Assembly (NCBI GenBank): GCA_963925495.1
Contig: CAWUST010000057.1
Coordinates: forward strand, 1-22,197
Reading direction: 5' to 3'
Source: UBA2108 sp963925495
GTDB lineage: Bacteria; Bacteroidota; Bacteroidia; Flavobacteriales_G; Salibacteraceae
DNA length: 22,197 bases
The notes below the pieces were generated by a model. The model did not search any database. It had not been told where the DNA came from and saw nothing but the letters and a program-made list of their open reading frames with translations. The translations under genes were made by a program, and so were the position numbers. Positions 1 to 7,156 of this stretch are shown here, one piece after another (within the stretch, counting starts at the first letter, position 1; each line of letters starts with the position of its first letter).

Positions 1-1
1 T

Positions 2-892
2 GTTGCACTTGCGGCAAAATTAGGTCGTGATATTTCAGGAGCATTTACTTTGAAGTATATTCATTCAAATCTTACAGGTGGAACTGCGGTGCAAGGTGCA
101 GATACAAAACCAGGGCAAATGGTGGCTGCCGATTTATCCGTTTACTATTTAAACGATAGAATGAAACTTGCTGGAAGAGATATTGAAATTGCAGCCGGTA
201 TAGCTATTTCAAACATTGGTGGTAAAATGTCTTATTCAAACACAACCAATAAGGATTTTATTCCTACTAATTTAAGAATTGGACCAAGGTTTACTTATGT
301 CATTGATGATTATAATAAAATTTCAATACATGCTGATTTCAATAAATTATTAGTGCCAACGCCACCAGTTTACAAACAAAAACTTGACTCACTTGGGAAT
401 TCGACAGGAGTGCCTGAGAAAGATGGCAGTAAATTTGTGATTGGCGCGGGTAAGGACCCGGACAGGCCGGTTGTGGAAGGCATGGTGTCCTCTTTTTATG
501 ATGCACCTGGAAATCCTGTGACAGATGAAAATGGCAGGTACATTGAAAATGAAGATGGCACCTACAAAGTAGAAAAAGGAAGTGTATTAAAAGAAGAAAT
601 GCGCGAAATTAATTGGGGTGTTGGCCTTGAGTATTGGTATGATGAATTGTTTGCTTTGCGTGCTGGCTATTTTTGGGAACATGAATTGAAAGGGAATAGA
701 AAGTTTTTTACTGTGGGAGCAGGAATACGCTACAATATTTTTGGACTTGATTTTTCTTATCTTATTCCAGCATATTTTGGTAATAGTGCTCAACAGTCTC
801 CGCTTCAAAACACAATTCGATTTTCTTTAATTATGAATTTTAAAGAAGGTGGAAACAAACCGAAAACGAATGGCAATACTCTCGCTCCTTAA
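2..892 (+). CDS. porV: Type IX secretion outer-membrane protein PorV (5' partial)
   Basis: PorV (LptO) is a FadL-type outer-membrane beta-barrel that takes type IX secretion cargo from the translocon and hands it to the PorU sortase for attachment to the cell surface. The reading frame is open through the left edge, so the N-terminus lies outside the window; an internal TTG at 50 is not a believable start. Family-like segments are ISNIGG and KDFIPTNLR, then the LLVPTPPVY strand, GLEYWYDELFALRAGY, LKGNRKFF.TVGAGIRYN and a closing strand NTIRFSLIMNF. Between the VPTPP segment and the EINWGVGLEYWY strand lies a hydrophilic stretch rich in D, G, N and E, probably a surface loop. The short tail after the last strand is rich in N, G and K. 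In flavobacteria porV commonly follows porU, which would lie just upstream. The stop is 9 bases before ispF, so the two are probably co-transcribed. Confidence 0.85.
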   Translation, partial: VALAAKLGRDISGAFTLKYIHSNLTGGTAVQGADTKPGQMVAADLSVYYLNDRMKLAGRDIEIAAGIAISNIGGKMSYSNTTNKDFIPTNLRIGPRFTYVIDDYNKISIHADFNKLLVPTPPVYKQKLDSLGNSTGVPEKDGSKFVIGAGKDPDRPVVEGMVSSFYDAPGNPVTDENGRYIENEDGTYKVEKGSVLKEEMREINWGVGLEYWYDELFALRAGYFWEHELKGNRKFFTVGAGIRYNIFGLDFSYLIPAYFGNSAQQSPLQNTIRFSLIMNFKEGGNKPKTNGNTLAP

Positions 893-901
893 TTTTCATA
901 A

Positions 902-1384
902 ATGATTCCCAGAATTGGCTTCGGATACGACATACATAAGCTTGCAACCGGTGAAGAACTTTGGCTTGGAGGAATAAAATTAGATTTTCATTTAGGAACA
1001 GTTGGTCATTCAGACGCTGATGTATTAATACATGCCATTTGCGATGCCTTGCTTGGCGCAGCGAATCTTCGAGATATTGGTTTTCATTTCCCAGATACAG
1101 ATCCCAAATGGAAAGGAGCGGACAGTAAAAATTTGCTTAAAGGAGTTATCCAATTACTTTTAGAAAAAGGTTATTTAGTTGGAAATGTTGATTCAACTAT
1201 CGTAATAGAACAACCAAAGATTAACCCCCATATATCTAAAATGCGAAAAATACTTGGCCAATTAATGAATGTGTCAGAAGATGAAGTAAGTGTTAAAGCT
1301 ACAACGAGCGAAAAATTAAGTTTTGTAGGTAACGAAGAAGGTATTAAAGCATATGCTGTTGCTCTAATTTATAAAAAGATTTAA
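902..1384 (+). CDS. ispF: 2-C-methyl-D-erythritol 2,4-cyclodiphosphate synthase
   Basis: IspF makes the cyclic diphosphate of methylerythritol from its CDP derivative, releasing CMP, in the cytosolic MEP route to isoprenoid precursors. The product is 160 residues, the normal length. The N-terminal GFGYDIHKL carries the metal-binding Asp10 and His12; the family signature HSDADVLIHA at 36-45 supplies the third metal ligand, His44, and is followed by CDALLGA and the flexible FPDTDPKWKGADS loop. Thr134/Thr135 in the ATTSEKLSFVG segment and the NEEGI turn fit the CDP-binding C-terminal part. The ATG start lies 9 bases after the porV stop, and the stop overlaps the cdd start as TAATG, so porV, ispF and cdd look like one transcription unit. 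Confidence 0.95.
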   Translation: MIPRIGFGYDIHKLATGEELWLGGIKLDFHLGTVGHSDADVLIHAICDALLGAANLRDIGFHFPDTDPKWKGADSKNLLKGVIQLLLEKGYLVGNVDSTIVIEQPKINPHISKMRKILGQLMNVSEDEVSVKATTSEKLSFVGNEEGIKAYAVALIYKKI

Positions 1385-1863
1385 TGGGTTCTAGAAAGGT
1401 ACATATCGATCCAGAGTTTACGGAATTTGATTCATTTAATGATTTGCCAGAAGCCGTTCAAAGATTGGTAAAAACCGCAAAAGAGATCAGTACCAGTGCT
1501 TATGCTCCATATTCAAAATTCATGGTTGGTTCTGCAGTACTTCTTGAAAATGGTGTTGTTGTTGCCGGTTGTAACCAAGAAAATGCAGCGTATCCATCAG
1601 GTCTTTGCGCGGAACGTGTTGCTTTGTTCTCGGCACATGCCAATTACCCAGGAGTAAATATTAAAATCATTACCATATTTGGTAAGGGCCTTAACAAGGA
1701 AGTTCTAGAACCGGTTGCTCCTTGTGGTGCATGTCGCCAAGTGATTTCGGAATACGAAGACCTTGCAAAGGAAAAGATCGACATCTATATGGCTGCAGAT
1801 AACAAGGTTCTTCATGCTAAAGGTATCGAATCCCTTTTACCTTTCCGGTTTAGATTACTATAA
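1384..1863 (+). CDS. cdd: Cytidine deaminase
   Basis: Cdd hydrolyses cytidine and deoxycytidine to uridine and deoxyuridine in pyrimidine salvage. At 159 residues it matches the small tetrameric class. Zinc ligands and the catalytic glutamate are all present: C75-A-E77 in GLCAERVALF and C114-G-A-C117 in PCGACRQ. The substrate-binding N64-Q-E66-N segment and the conserved YAPYSKFMVGSA near residues 40-51 are also visible. The start codon overlaps the ispF stop by one base, which suggests translational coupling. Compared with the shortest family members there are about 25 extra N-terminal residues, rich in D, E and F. A perfect 20-base palindrome begins directly after the stop codon, and pdhA follows 88 bases later. 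Confidence 0.95.
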   Translation: MGSRKVHIDPEFTEFDSFNDLPEAVQRLVKTAKEISTSAYAPYSKFMVGSAVLLENGVVVAGCNQENAAYPSGLCAERVALFSAHANYPGVNIKIITIFGKGLNKEVLEPVAPCGACRQVISEYEDLAKEKIDIYMAADNKVLHAKGIESLLPFRFRLL

Positions 1864-1883
1864 TTGATTGATATATCAATCAA
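1864..1883. promoter_or_regulatory. Perfect 20-base palindrome, candidate operator upstream of pdhA
   Basis: TTGATTGATATATCAATCAA reads the same on both strands, with no mismatch and no central gap. It starts on the base after the cdd stop and lies 38 bases upstream of a TAAATTTG promoter-like box for pdhA. There is no T-run after it and the arms are AT-only apart from four G/C pairs, so a dimeric regulator's binding site fits better than a terminator. The half-site TTGAT recalls FNR/CRP-type sites, but the spacing is not that of an FNR box. Confidence 0.4.
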
Positions 1884-1921
1884 AAGAAATTTACCGACAT
1901 ATAATCATCCATCATTTTGTA

Positions 1922-1929
1922 TAAATTTG
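1922..1929 (+). promoter_or_regulatory. Bacteroidota -7 box for pdhA
   Basis: TAAATTTG matches the TAnnTTTG -7 consensus and lies 22 bases before the pdhA ATG at 1952. No TTTG -33 box is seen at the usual 19-20 base spacing, so the call rests on one element. Confidence 0.35.
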
Positions 1930-1951
1930 CGATCTCTTATTGGAAAAGTAC

Positions 1952-2950
1952 ATGTCGAAAAAATCAAAATTTACAAAAGCTAATTACCTCACTTGGTATG
2001 AGTCAATGTTACTCATGCGGAAGTTTGAAGAAAAATGTGGTCAGCTATATATTCAGCAAAAGTTTGGTGGCTTTTTACATCTTTATATAGGGCAAGAAGC
2101 TGTTGCTGCTGGAACTATATCGGCGTGCACTAAAGATGACAAACACATTACTGCATATAGAGATCATGCTCACCCTATTGGATTAGGACTTCATCCGAAA
2201 TATGTATTGGCTGAATTATATGGAAAAGCCACTGGATCCTCAAAAGGAAAAGGTGGTTCAATGCATATTTTCAGTAAAGAATATAATTTTATGGGAGGTC
2301 ATGGAATTGTAGGTGCTCAAATACCTATGGGCGCAGGAATTGCTTTTGCAGAAATGTATAAAGGAACTAAAAATGTTGCTTTTTGCTCTTTTGGAGATGG
2401 TGCTGCACGACAAGGTGCTCTGCATGAGACTTTCAATATGGCAATGATTTGGAAAATACCTTGTGTATTTATTATTGAAAATAATAATTACGCCATGGGA
2501 ACTTCAATTTCTAGAACAACTAATGTTACTGATATGTCTAAAATTGGTGACAGTTATGAAATGCCATCTGAAGTTGTAGATGGGATGACAGTTGAAGCTG
2601 TTCACGAAGCCATTGATAGAGCATCGGCTCATTGTCGAGCTGGAAAAGGCCCTTATTTGTTGGATATTAGAACTTATCGTTATAAAGGTCATTCTATGTC
2701 TGACCCTCAAAAGTATCGATCTAAAGATGAAGTGGCAGAATGGAAATCTAAAGATCCAATTGAAAAAGTATTGAAGATTATTAAAGAAAATAAATACGCA
2801 ACCGAAAAACAAATTGAAGCAATTCAGAAAAAAGTTAAAGATTTGGTAGAAGAATCAGTGAAGTTTGCTGAAGAATCACCAATGCCAGAGGCTGGTGAGT
2901 TGTACAAAGATGTTTACGTTGAAGAAGATTACCCATTTGTAAGAAATTAA
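1952..2950 (+). CDS. pdhA: Pyruvate dehydrogenase E1 component, alpha subunit
   Basis: This is the alpha chain of the heterotetrameric, thiamine-diphosphate-dependent E1, which decarboxylates pyruvate and acetylates the lipoyl group of E2. I start at the ATG at 1952, giving 332 residues; an in-frame TTG at 1940 adds only four unconvincing residues. The thiamine diphosphate motif opens with GDG at 148-150 and closes with ENNNYAMGT at 176-184. FLHLYIGQEA (41-50) and the loop YRYKGHSMSDPQKYRSK (242-258), equivalent to the regulated loop of other E1 alpha chains, are typical. E1 beta is not encoded next to it and must lie elsewhere. pdhC follows 4 bases after the stop, so the two genes form an operon, probably read from its own promoter because of the 88-base gap after cdd. 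Confidence 0.93.
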   Translation: MSKKSKFTKANYLTWYESMLLMRKFEEKCGQLYIQQKFGGFLHLYIGQEAVAAGTISACTKDDKHITAYRDHAHPIGLGLHPKYVLAELYGKATGSSKGKGGSMHIFSKEYNFMGGHGIVGAQIPMGAGIAFAEMYKGTKNVAFCSFGDGAARQGALHETFNMAMIWKIPCVFIIENNNYAMGTSISRTTNVTDMSKIGDSYEMPSEVVDGMTVEAVHEAIDRASAHCRAGKGPYLLDIRTYRYKGHSMSDPQKYRSKDEVAEWKSKDPIEKVLKIIKENKYATEKQIEAIQKKVKDLVEESVKFAEESPMPEAGELYKDVYVEEDYPFVRN

Positions 2951-2954
2951 TAAT

Positions 2955-4190
2955 ATGGCTGAGGTTGTAAGAATGCCCAAGTTGAGTGACACAATGGAAG
3001 AAGGTGTTGTTGCTGAATGGCATAAAAAAGTTGGAGATACTGTTGAAACTGGTGATTTACTTGCCGAGATTGAAACGGATAAAGCCACAATGGAATTTGA
3101 ATCTTTTCAAGATGGAGTTTTACTTCATATTGGAGTAGAAAAAGGAGGTGCTGCACCTGTCGATGGAATTTTAGCGATTTTAGGTGAAAAGGGAGAAGAT
3201 ATTTCCTCCATATTAAGTGCGGAATCTGCACCTGATGAATTACTTGAAGGCCCAACTCCTGAAGCTTCAAAAGCGCCAGAAACTAGTGTGCCACCACAAG
3301 TTCAAAATACTCCCGCTACACCAAGTCCTGTTTCGAACAATACCGGAAGAGTAATTGCTTCTCCCTTGGCCAAAAAATTGGCTACAGATAAAGGAATAGA
3401 AATTTCTAGTATTCAAGGAAGTGGAGACGGAGGAAGAATTGTAAAAAGGGATATTGATAATTATAATCCAAATGCAAATACTGCATTAAACCCTGTTTCT
3501 TCTGAGTCTTTTACAGATGTTCCTGCTTCTCAAATGAGAAAATCCATATCGAAAAGTTTAACTAAAAATCAATTTAGCGCACCACACTTTTATTTGACGA
3601 TTGGTTTGGATATGGATAATGCTATTGCGGCGAGAAAAAGCATGAATGAAATTTCCCCAGTGAAAATTTCTTTTAATGATATTGTAATAAAAGCGGTAGC
3701 ATCTGCCTTAAAAGTTCATCCGAATGTGAATACCTCTTGGATAAATGAAACGAGTACTGTTAGAACAAATCACCACATAAGTATAGGTGTAGCAATGGCA
3801 GTAGAAGATGGTTTATTGGTTCCTGTTGTAAAGTTTGCAGATCAAAAAACATTGGCTCAACTTTCTGCTGAGGTAAAAGAATTTTCAGCTAAAGCTTCCG
3901 AGAAGAAAATAAAATTAGAGGAGTTACAAGGAAACACATTTACAGTTTCTAATTTAGGGATGTTTGGGATTGAAGAGTTCACGTCCATTCTAAATGCTCC
4001 GGAGTCATGTATAATGGCAATAGGTGCTATTACGCAAACCCCAGTTGTAAGAAATGGTGAATTAGCAATAGGAAATATTATGAAGGTAACTTTAACTTGC
4101 GATCATAGAACAGTTGATGGTGCAAGTGGAGCGAAATTCTTACAAACGTTTAAGTCATTCGTAGAAAACCCTGTGACTATGTTGGTATAG
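2955..4190 (+). CDS. pdhC: Pyruvate dehydrogenase E2, dihydrolipoamide acetyltransferase
   Basis: E2 forms the core of the pyruvate dehydrogenase complex and passes the acetyl group from lipoyl-lysine to coenzyme A. The 411-residue protein has the normal order: one lipoyl domain (about 1-80) with the modified lysine K43 in ETDKATMEF; a Pro/Ala/Ser/Thr-rich linker (about 85-130); a peripheral subunit-binding domain (about 132-170, SPLAKKLATDKGI and GSGDGGRIVKRDI); and a catalytic domain (about 190-411) ending with the active-site DHRTVDG, His384 and Asp388. It starts 4 bases after pdhA. Its last 14 bases overlap the end of the convergent glycosyltransferase gene, and transcription probably ends at the hairpin at 4220-4257. 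Confidence 0.95.
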   Translation: MAEVVRMPKLSDTMEEGVVAEWHKKVGDTVETGDLLAEIETDKATMEFESFQDGVLLHIGVEKGGAAPVDGILAILGEKGEDISSILSAESAPDELLEGPTPEASKAPETSVPPQVQNTPATPSPVSNNTGRVIASPLAKKLATDKGIEISSIQGSGDGGRIVKRDIDNYNPNANTALNPVSSESFTDVPASQMRKSISKSLTKNQFSAPHFYLTIGLDMDNAIAARKSMNEISPVKISFNDIVIKAVASALKVHPNVNTSWINETSTVRTNHHISIGVAMAVEDGLLVPVVKFADQKTLAQLSAEVKEFSAKASEKKIKLEELQGNTFTVSNLGMFGIEEFTSILNAPESCIMAIGAITQTPVVRNGELAIGNIMKVTLTCDHRTVDGASGAKFLQTFKSFVENPVTMLV

Positions 4191-5235
4191 TTAACCCTAC
4201 ATTATTTAATGAATTTATTAAGGCCCCTTCATTTAATTTGATGGGGCCTTTTTGTTTGCCTGAATTTGAAATAGAGAGCCAGTTGAACATTTCAGGAGAG
4301 ATGTCTTTTTGATTTACCATTTTAAACTGAGGATTATCATTTAAATACTTTGCCAAGTATTCTTGTTCAGTTTGACCTGGTGTCGGTATTAAAATAGCTG
4401 GAGTTCCTAGAGTTTTATAATCCATTATACTGCTGTAACCCGATCGGCTAATAACCAATTTGGCACGATTCAATAAATCGTTCATGATTTTTTGCGGAGC
4501 AAGATTATAATGCTCAAATTCAATGTTTGTTTCGGATTGTACCGAAGTCCCACGAACCATTACAATTTTTGAATTTAATGGAACAGAATGCAGAAGTTTA
4601 ATTTCTAATAAACTTCGTTGAGGTTCGGGACCAGAAAGTACAATCAGGAAATCAATATTTTTTTTTACTTCTGTTTTTGAATAGGAACTTAACAAGCCAA
4701 TTCGGCTGTGTTTTAGGCGTGTAGAAGATAGATTTCCACTTAGGTTATCCTCATTATCGGGTAACCATATTGAATTGAAATTCGCTAATAATTTGTTGTT
4801 TATTTTGTTGAGCCAGGAAAGCGCTTTTGGCAATCTAATATTTAGCTGATGACAAATTATTATGGAAGGAAGAGATGAAGAGTAACAACTGTATCTATTG
4901 TCAGAAATAATTAGATCATAATTCTGGTTCGAATCCAATATAGTATGGAGTATTTTTTTCTCTTTTTCAGCTGACTTTATCAGTTTTGGAACTTGGCAGA
5001 GTAATTTAAAAGGTAATGCTTTTGCTGATTTTGAATATTGAATTTTATAGGGAGGTAGTTCAATAAACTTGGATTTGGGAAATTTTTGTTGAAGTAATAC
5101 TAAAGCGTCTCCATCCGATGCAATATCTACTTGAATTCCTTTTGAAATTAGAAACTCAATAACAGGAGTACTTCGACTGGCATGACCTAAGCCCCAATTT
5201 AATACGCAAAAAAGTACTTTATTCAGTTTTTTCAA
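4177..5235 (-). CDS. MurG-like glycosyltransferase, unknown acceptor
   Basis: This 352-residue protein resembles the GT-B glycosyltransferases of the MurG / TIGR00661 type found in Bacteroidota. The N-terminus has the family's glycine-containing loop in LNWGLGHASRSTPVIEFL (12-29). The C-terminal half has SRSGYSSIMDYKTLGTPAILI (from 263) and PGQTEQEYLAKYL (from 286), the usual nucleotide-sugar-binding region. No signal peptide or membrane segment is evident, so it is probably cytosolic or membrane-peripheral. The start is TTG, eight bases downstream of a TAATTTTG promoter-like box, so the 5' leader is very short or absent. Residues about 329-339 are encoded by the terminator hairpin of the opposing pdhC gene, and the last codons overlap pdhC itself. 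The sugar and acceptor cannot be told from sequence. Confidence 0.75.
   Translation of the reverse strand: MKKLNKVLFCVLNWGLGHASRSTPVIEFLISKGIQVDIASDGDALVLLQQKFPKSKFIELPPYKIQYSKSAKALPFKLLCQVPKLIKSAEKEKKILHTILDSNQNYDLIISDNRYSCYSSSLPSIIICHQLNIRLPKALSWLNKINNKLLANFNSIWLPDNEDNLSGNLSSTRLKHSRIGLLSSYSKTEVKKNIDFLIVLSGPEPQRSLLEIKLLHSVPLNSKIVMVRGTSVQSETNIEFEHYNLAPQKIMNDLLNRAKLVISRSGYSSIMDYKTLGTPAILIPTPGQTEQEYLAKYLNDNPQFKMVNQKDISPEMFNWLSISNSGKQKGPIKLNEGALINSLNNVGLTIPT
4220..4257 (+). terminator. Intrinsic terminator of the pdhA-pdhC operon
   Basis: AAGGCCCC at 4220-4227 pairs perfectly with GGGGCCTT at 4243-4250, a GC-rich 8-base stem. Three more pairs (TCA with TGA) can form inside, and the stem is followed by TTTTTGTTT on the + strand. 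On the minus strand the hairpin is followed by AATAAATTC rather than a T-run, so it should stop only + strand transcripts. It lies about 30 bases after the pdhC stop and inside the coding sequence of the opposing glycosyltransferase. Confidence 0.85.
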
Positions 5236-5242
5236 TTTGCAG

Positions 5243-5250
5243 CAAAATTA
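5243..5250 (-). promoter_or_regulatory. Bacteroidota -7 box for the MurG-like glycosyltransferase
   Basis: On the minus strand TAATTTTG matches TAnnTTTG and ends 7 bases before the TTG start at 5235. No -33 TTTG is seen at normal spacing. Confidence 0.4.
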
Positions 5251-5334
5251 TTTCATCAAAAATAATTGGCTTTCTTGATATTCGGCTTTATTACCTCACA
5301 TTCTTTTGTTTCTTTGAAAGCTATAAATACAAGT

Positions 5335-6030
5335 ATGAAAGCAATTGTTACTGGTGCAACTAAAGGAATAGGAAGAGCTATAACAATGGCCTTAGCTTCG
5401 GAAGGATATGACCTTGGTTTGGGAGCAAGAAATTTAGAAGAATTAGATTATTTGAGTAAAGAAATTAAAGCCTTATTTCCGAATATTGAGGTGATTACCA
5501 AGTCTGCAGATTTCTCTCAGAAATATGAAACTAAAAATTTTTCCGATACATTTATTCATTATTGGGGAAATATTGATGTTTTAGTGAATAATGTCGGACA
5601 ATATGATGAAGATAATTTAGACAACTTTTCGGAGTCAAAATTGAATAACTTATTGAATATTAATTTTTATAGCGCACTTCGGTTAACTCAACGCTTTATT
5701 CCTGAATTCAAAAAAAGGAAAAAAGGGCATATTATAAATATATGTTCAGTTTTGAGTAAGGATATTCGAACTAATGCCGTCTCGTATACAATGAGTAAAC
5801 AACTGATTTACACTTACACAAAAATTTTAAGAGAAGATTTAAGAGCCAGTAATGTTAAGGTTACAGCTATTTTACCGGGAAGTACAAATACTTCTAGCTG
5901 GGATGGGATAGACGCTCCATTGCATGAATTTGTTCAGCCTCAAGATGTTGCCAATGGAGTTGTTATGGCATTGAAAAGCAAAGGCATGGTGGAAGAATTA
6001 GAAATAAAACCAATTAATCCAGATTTATAA
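5335..6030 (+). CDS. Short-chain dehydrogenase/reductase
   Basis: A classical SDR of 231 residues from the ATG at 5335. An in-frame TTG at 5266 would add 23 hydrophobic residues unlike the family, so I reject it. The cofactor-binding TGATKGIG is at 6-13, NNVG at 85-88, the catalytic Ser at about 138 (NICSV), and the YxxxK pair is Y151/K155 in YTMSK, followed by PGSTNT at 181-186. All catalytic residues are present, so it should be an active NAD(P)-dependent oxidoreductase. It resembles 3-oxoacyl-ACP-reductase-like and sepiapterin-reductase-like members, but the substrate cannot be assigned. trmB begins one base after its stop, so the two are likely co-transcribed. The 99 bases between this gene and the divergent glycosyltransferase hold both promoters; I could not pick out a clear -33/-7 pair for this gene. 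Confidence 0.88.
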   Translation: MKAIVTGATKGIGRAITMALASEGYDLGLGARNLEELDYLSKEIKALFPNIEVITKSADFSQKYETKNFSDTFIHYWGNIDVLVNNVGQYDEDNLDNFSESKLNNLLNINFYSALRLTQRFIPEFKKRKKGHIINICSVLSKDIRTNAVSYTMSKQLIYTYTKILREDLRASNVKVTAILPGSTNTSSWDGIDAPLHEFVQPQDVANGVVMALKSKGMVEELEIKPINPDL

Positions 6031-6031
6031 C

Positions 6032-6736
6032 ATGGGAAAAAAGAAAAAACTACTTCGTTTTGCGGATAACAAAATTTTTCCGAATGTCTTTGAACCGCCA
6101 TTATTAGAGTTTTTTGATAAAGAAAAAGGTGGAGTTGTTAAACACAATTTTGCAGGAAAATGGCACTCAGAAGTCTTTAAAAACAACAACCCTATCGTTT
6201 TAGAATTAGGTTGTGGTAAGGGAGAATATTCTGTTGGTATGGGCAAGAAATTTCCCGATGTAAATTATATTGGGATTGATATAAAAGGAGCTAGAATTTG
6301 GTTTGGAGCTAAAGAGTCTTTGGATTTAGACTTGAAGAACATTGCCTTTCTGAGAACTAGGATTGATTTCATTGATGCTTTTTTTGAGAAGGATGAAGTT
6401 GATGAAATTTGGGTCACGTTTCCAGATCCACAACCAAAAGATGAGTGGGCGGAAAAGAGACTTACAAGTAAATCGTTTGTAGACAAATACAAAAAGTTTC
6501 TAAAGAAAGAAGGATGGATTCATCTTAAAACGGATAGTGCTTTTTTGTACACGAATACTTTAGAAGTGATTCAAGAACAAGAATATCACTTGGTTCACAA
6601 TAACGATGATATTTATAAGAATGATATGCAGGGTTATAGTGGCATTGAAAAAGAAATTTTAAATATTAAAACTTATTATGAAGGTGAGTTTTCAAAGAAA
6701 GGACATTTGATTACTTATCTTAAATTTAGGCCGTGA
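6032..6736 (+). CDS. trmB: tRNA (guanine-46-N7)-methyltransferase
   Basis: TrmB methylates N7 of guanosine 46 in the tRNA variable loop, using S-adenosylmethionine. The 234-residue protein has the SAM-binding LELGCGKGEYS (57-67), the acidic GIDIKGARIW (81-90), the signature TFPDPQPK (129-136) followed by DEWAEKRL, and LKTDS (165-169). The N-terminus MGKKKKLLRFADN is lysine-rich, as usual for tRNA-binding members. It starts one base after the SDR stop and its own stop overlaps the GTG start of the next gene (GTGA). That packs the three genes into one operon-like cluster, though their functions have no obvious connection. Confidence 0.95.
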   Translation: MGKKKKLLRFADNKIFPNVFEPPLLEFFDKEKGGVVKHNFAGKWHSEVFKNNNPIVLELGCGKGEYSVGMGKKFPDVNYIGIDIKGARIWFGAKESLDLDLKNIAFLRTRIDFIDAFFEKDEVDEIWVTFPDPQPKDEWAEKRLTSKSFVDKYKKFLKKEGWIHLKTDSAFLYTNTLEVIQEQEYHLVHNNDDIYKNDMQGYSGIEKEILNIKTYYEGEFSKKGHLITYLKFRP

Positions 6737-7083
6737 AAGACAACAAACACGAATCTTTTTTTAAGGATGTTTTTGAGGTAGTTCGCCTCATTCCAAAAGG
6801 CCGAGCAACTTCTTATGGAGCCATTGCTAAATACCTGAGTCTTGGGCGTGCTGCAAGGATGGTTGGATGGGCAATGAATGCGGCCCATGATCAAATGCCT
6901 CCAGTTCCGGCACAGCGTGTAGTTAATAGAAATGGAATGCTAACCGGCAAACATCATTTTGAAACACCTTATGAAATGCAAGATTTGCTTGAATCAGAAG
7001 GGATTGAGGTGGAAAATGATAAAATATTAAATTTTCCCGAGATATTCTGGGACCCCTCAGAGGAGCTTAATTTAGAAAAATAA
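6733..7083 (+). CDS. Alkyltransferase-like protein (ATL), MGMT fold without active cysteine
   Basis: This 116-residue protein is the C-terminal DNA-binding domain of the O6-alkylguanine-DNA alkyltransferase family (GRATSYGAIAKYL, the helix-turn-helix start, at 23-34, and VVNRNGMLTG at 63-72). The catalytic PCHRV of true alkyltransferases is PAQRV at 59-63, so the acceptor cysteine is replaced by alanine and the histidine by glutamine. Known ATL proteins bind alkylated guanine without repairing it and flag it for nucleotide excision repair; that role is inferred here. The start is GTG, overlapping the trmB stop. Length and the KHHFETPYEM segment are normal for Bacteroidota members. A 73-base gap separates it from mrp. 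Confidence 0.85.
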   Translation: MKDNKHESFFKDVFEVVRLIPKGRATSYGAIAKYLSLGRAARMVGWAMNAAHDQMPPVPAQRVVNRNGMLTGKHHFETPYEMQDLLESEGIEVENDKILNFPEIFWDPSEELNLEK

Positions 7084-7144
7084 AATTTTATAAAAAAGAC
7101 AAAAATACTAGATCCATTAAGCCTTATTTATACCCAATCTAAAT

Positions 7145-7152
7145 TATCTTCG
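7145..7152 (+). promoter_or_regulatory. Possible -7 box for mrp
   Basis: TATCTTCG differs by one base from TAnnTTTG and ends 4 bases before the mrp ATG. No -33 box is evident. If used, the mRNA would be almost leaderless. Confidence 0.2.
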
Positions 7153-7156
7153 CAAG

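Noticed and set aside
1864..1883. Palindrome as an FNR/CRP box or a terminator
   Set aside because: The TTGAT and ATCAA arms are not separated by the four bases of an FNR site, and there is no T-run as a terminator would have; kept only as an unassigned operator candidate.
4926..4936. GGTTCGAATCC, resembling a tRNA T-loop
   Set aside because: It is inside a solid glycosyltransferase reading frame and no acceptor, D or anticodon stems can be fitted around it.
5266..5334. Upstream TTG start for the short-chain dehydrogenase
   Set aside because: The added 23 residues are unlike the family, whose Rossmann fold normally begins a few residues before TGxxxGIG; the ATG at 5335 fits this.
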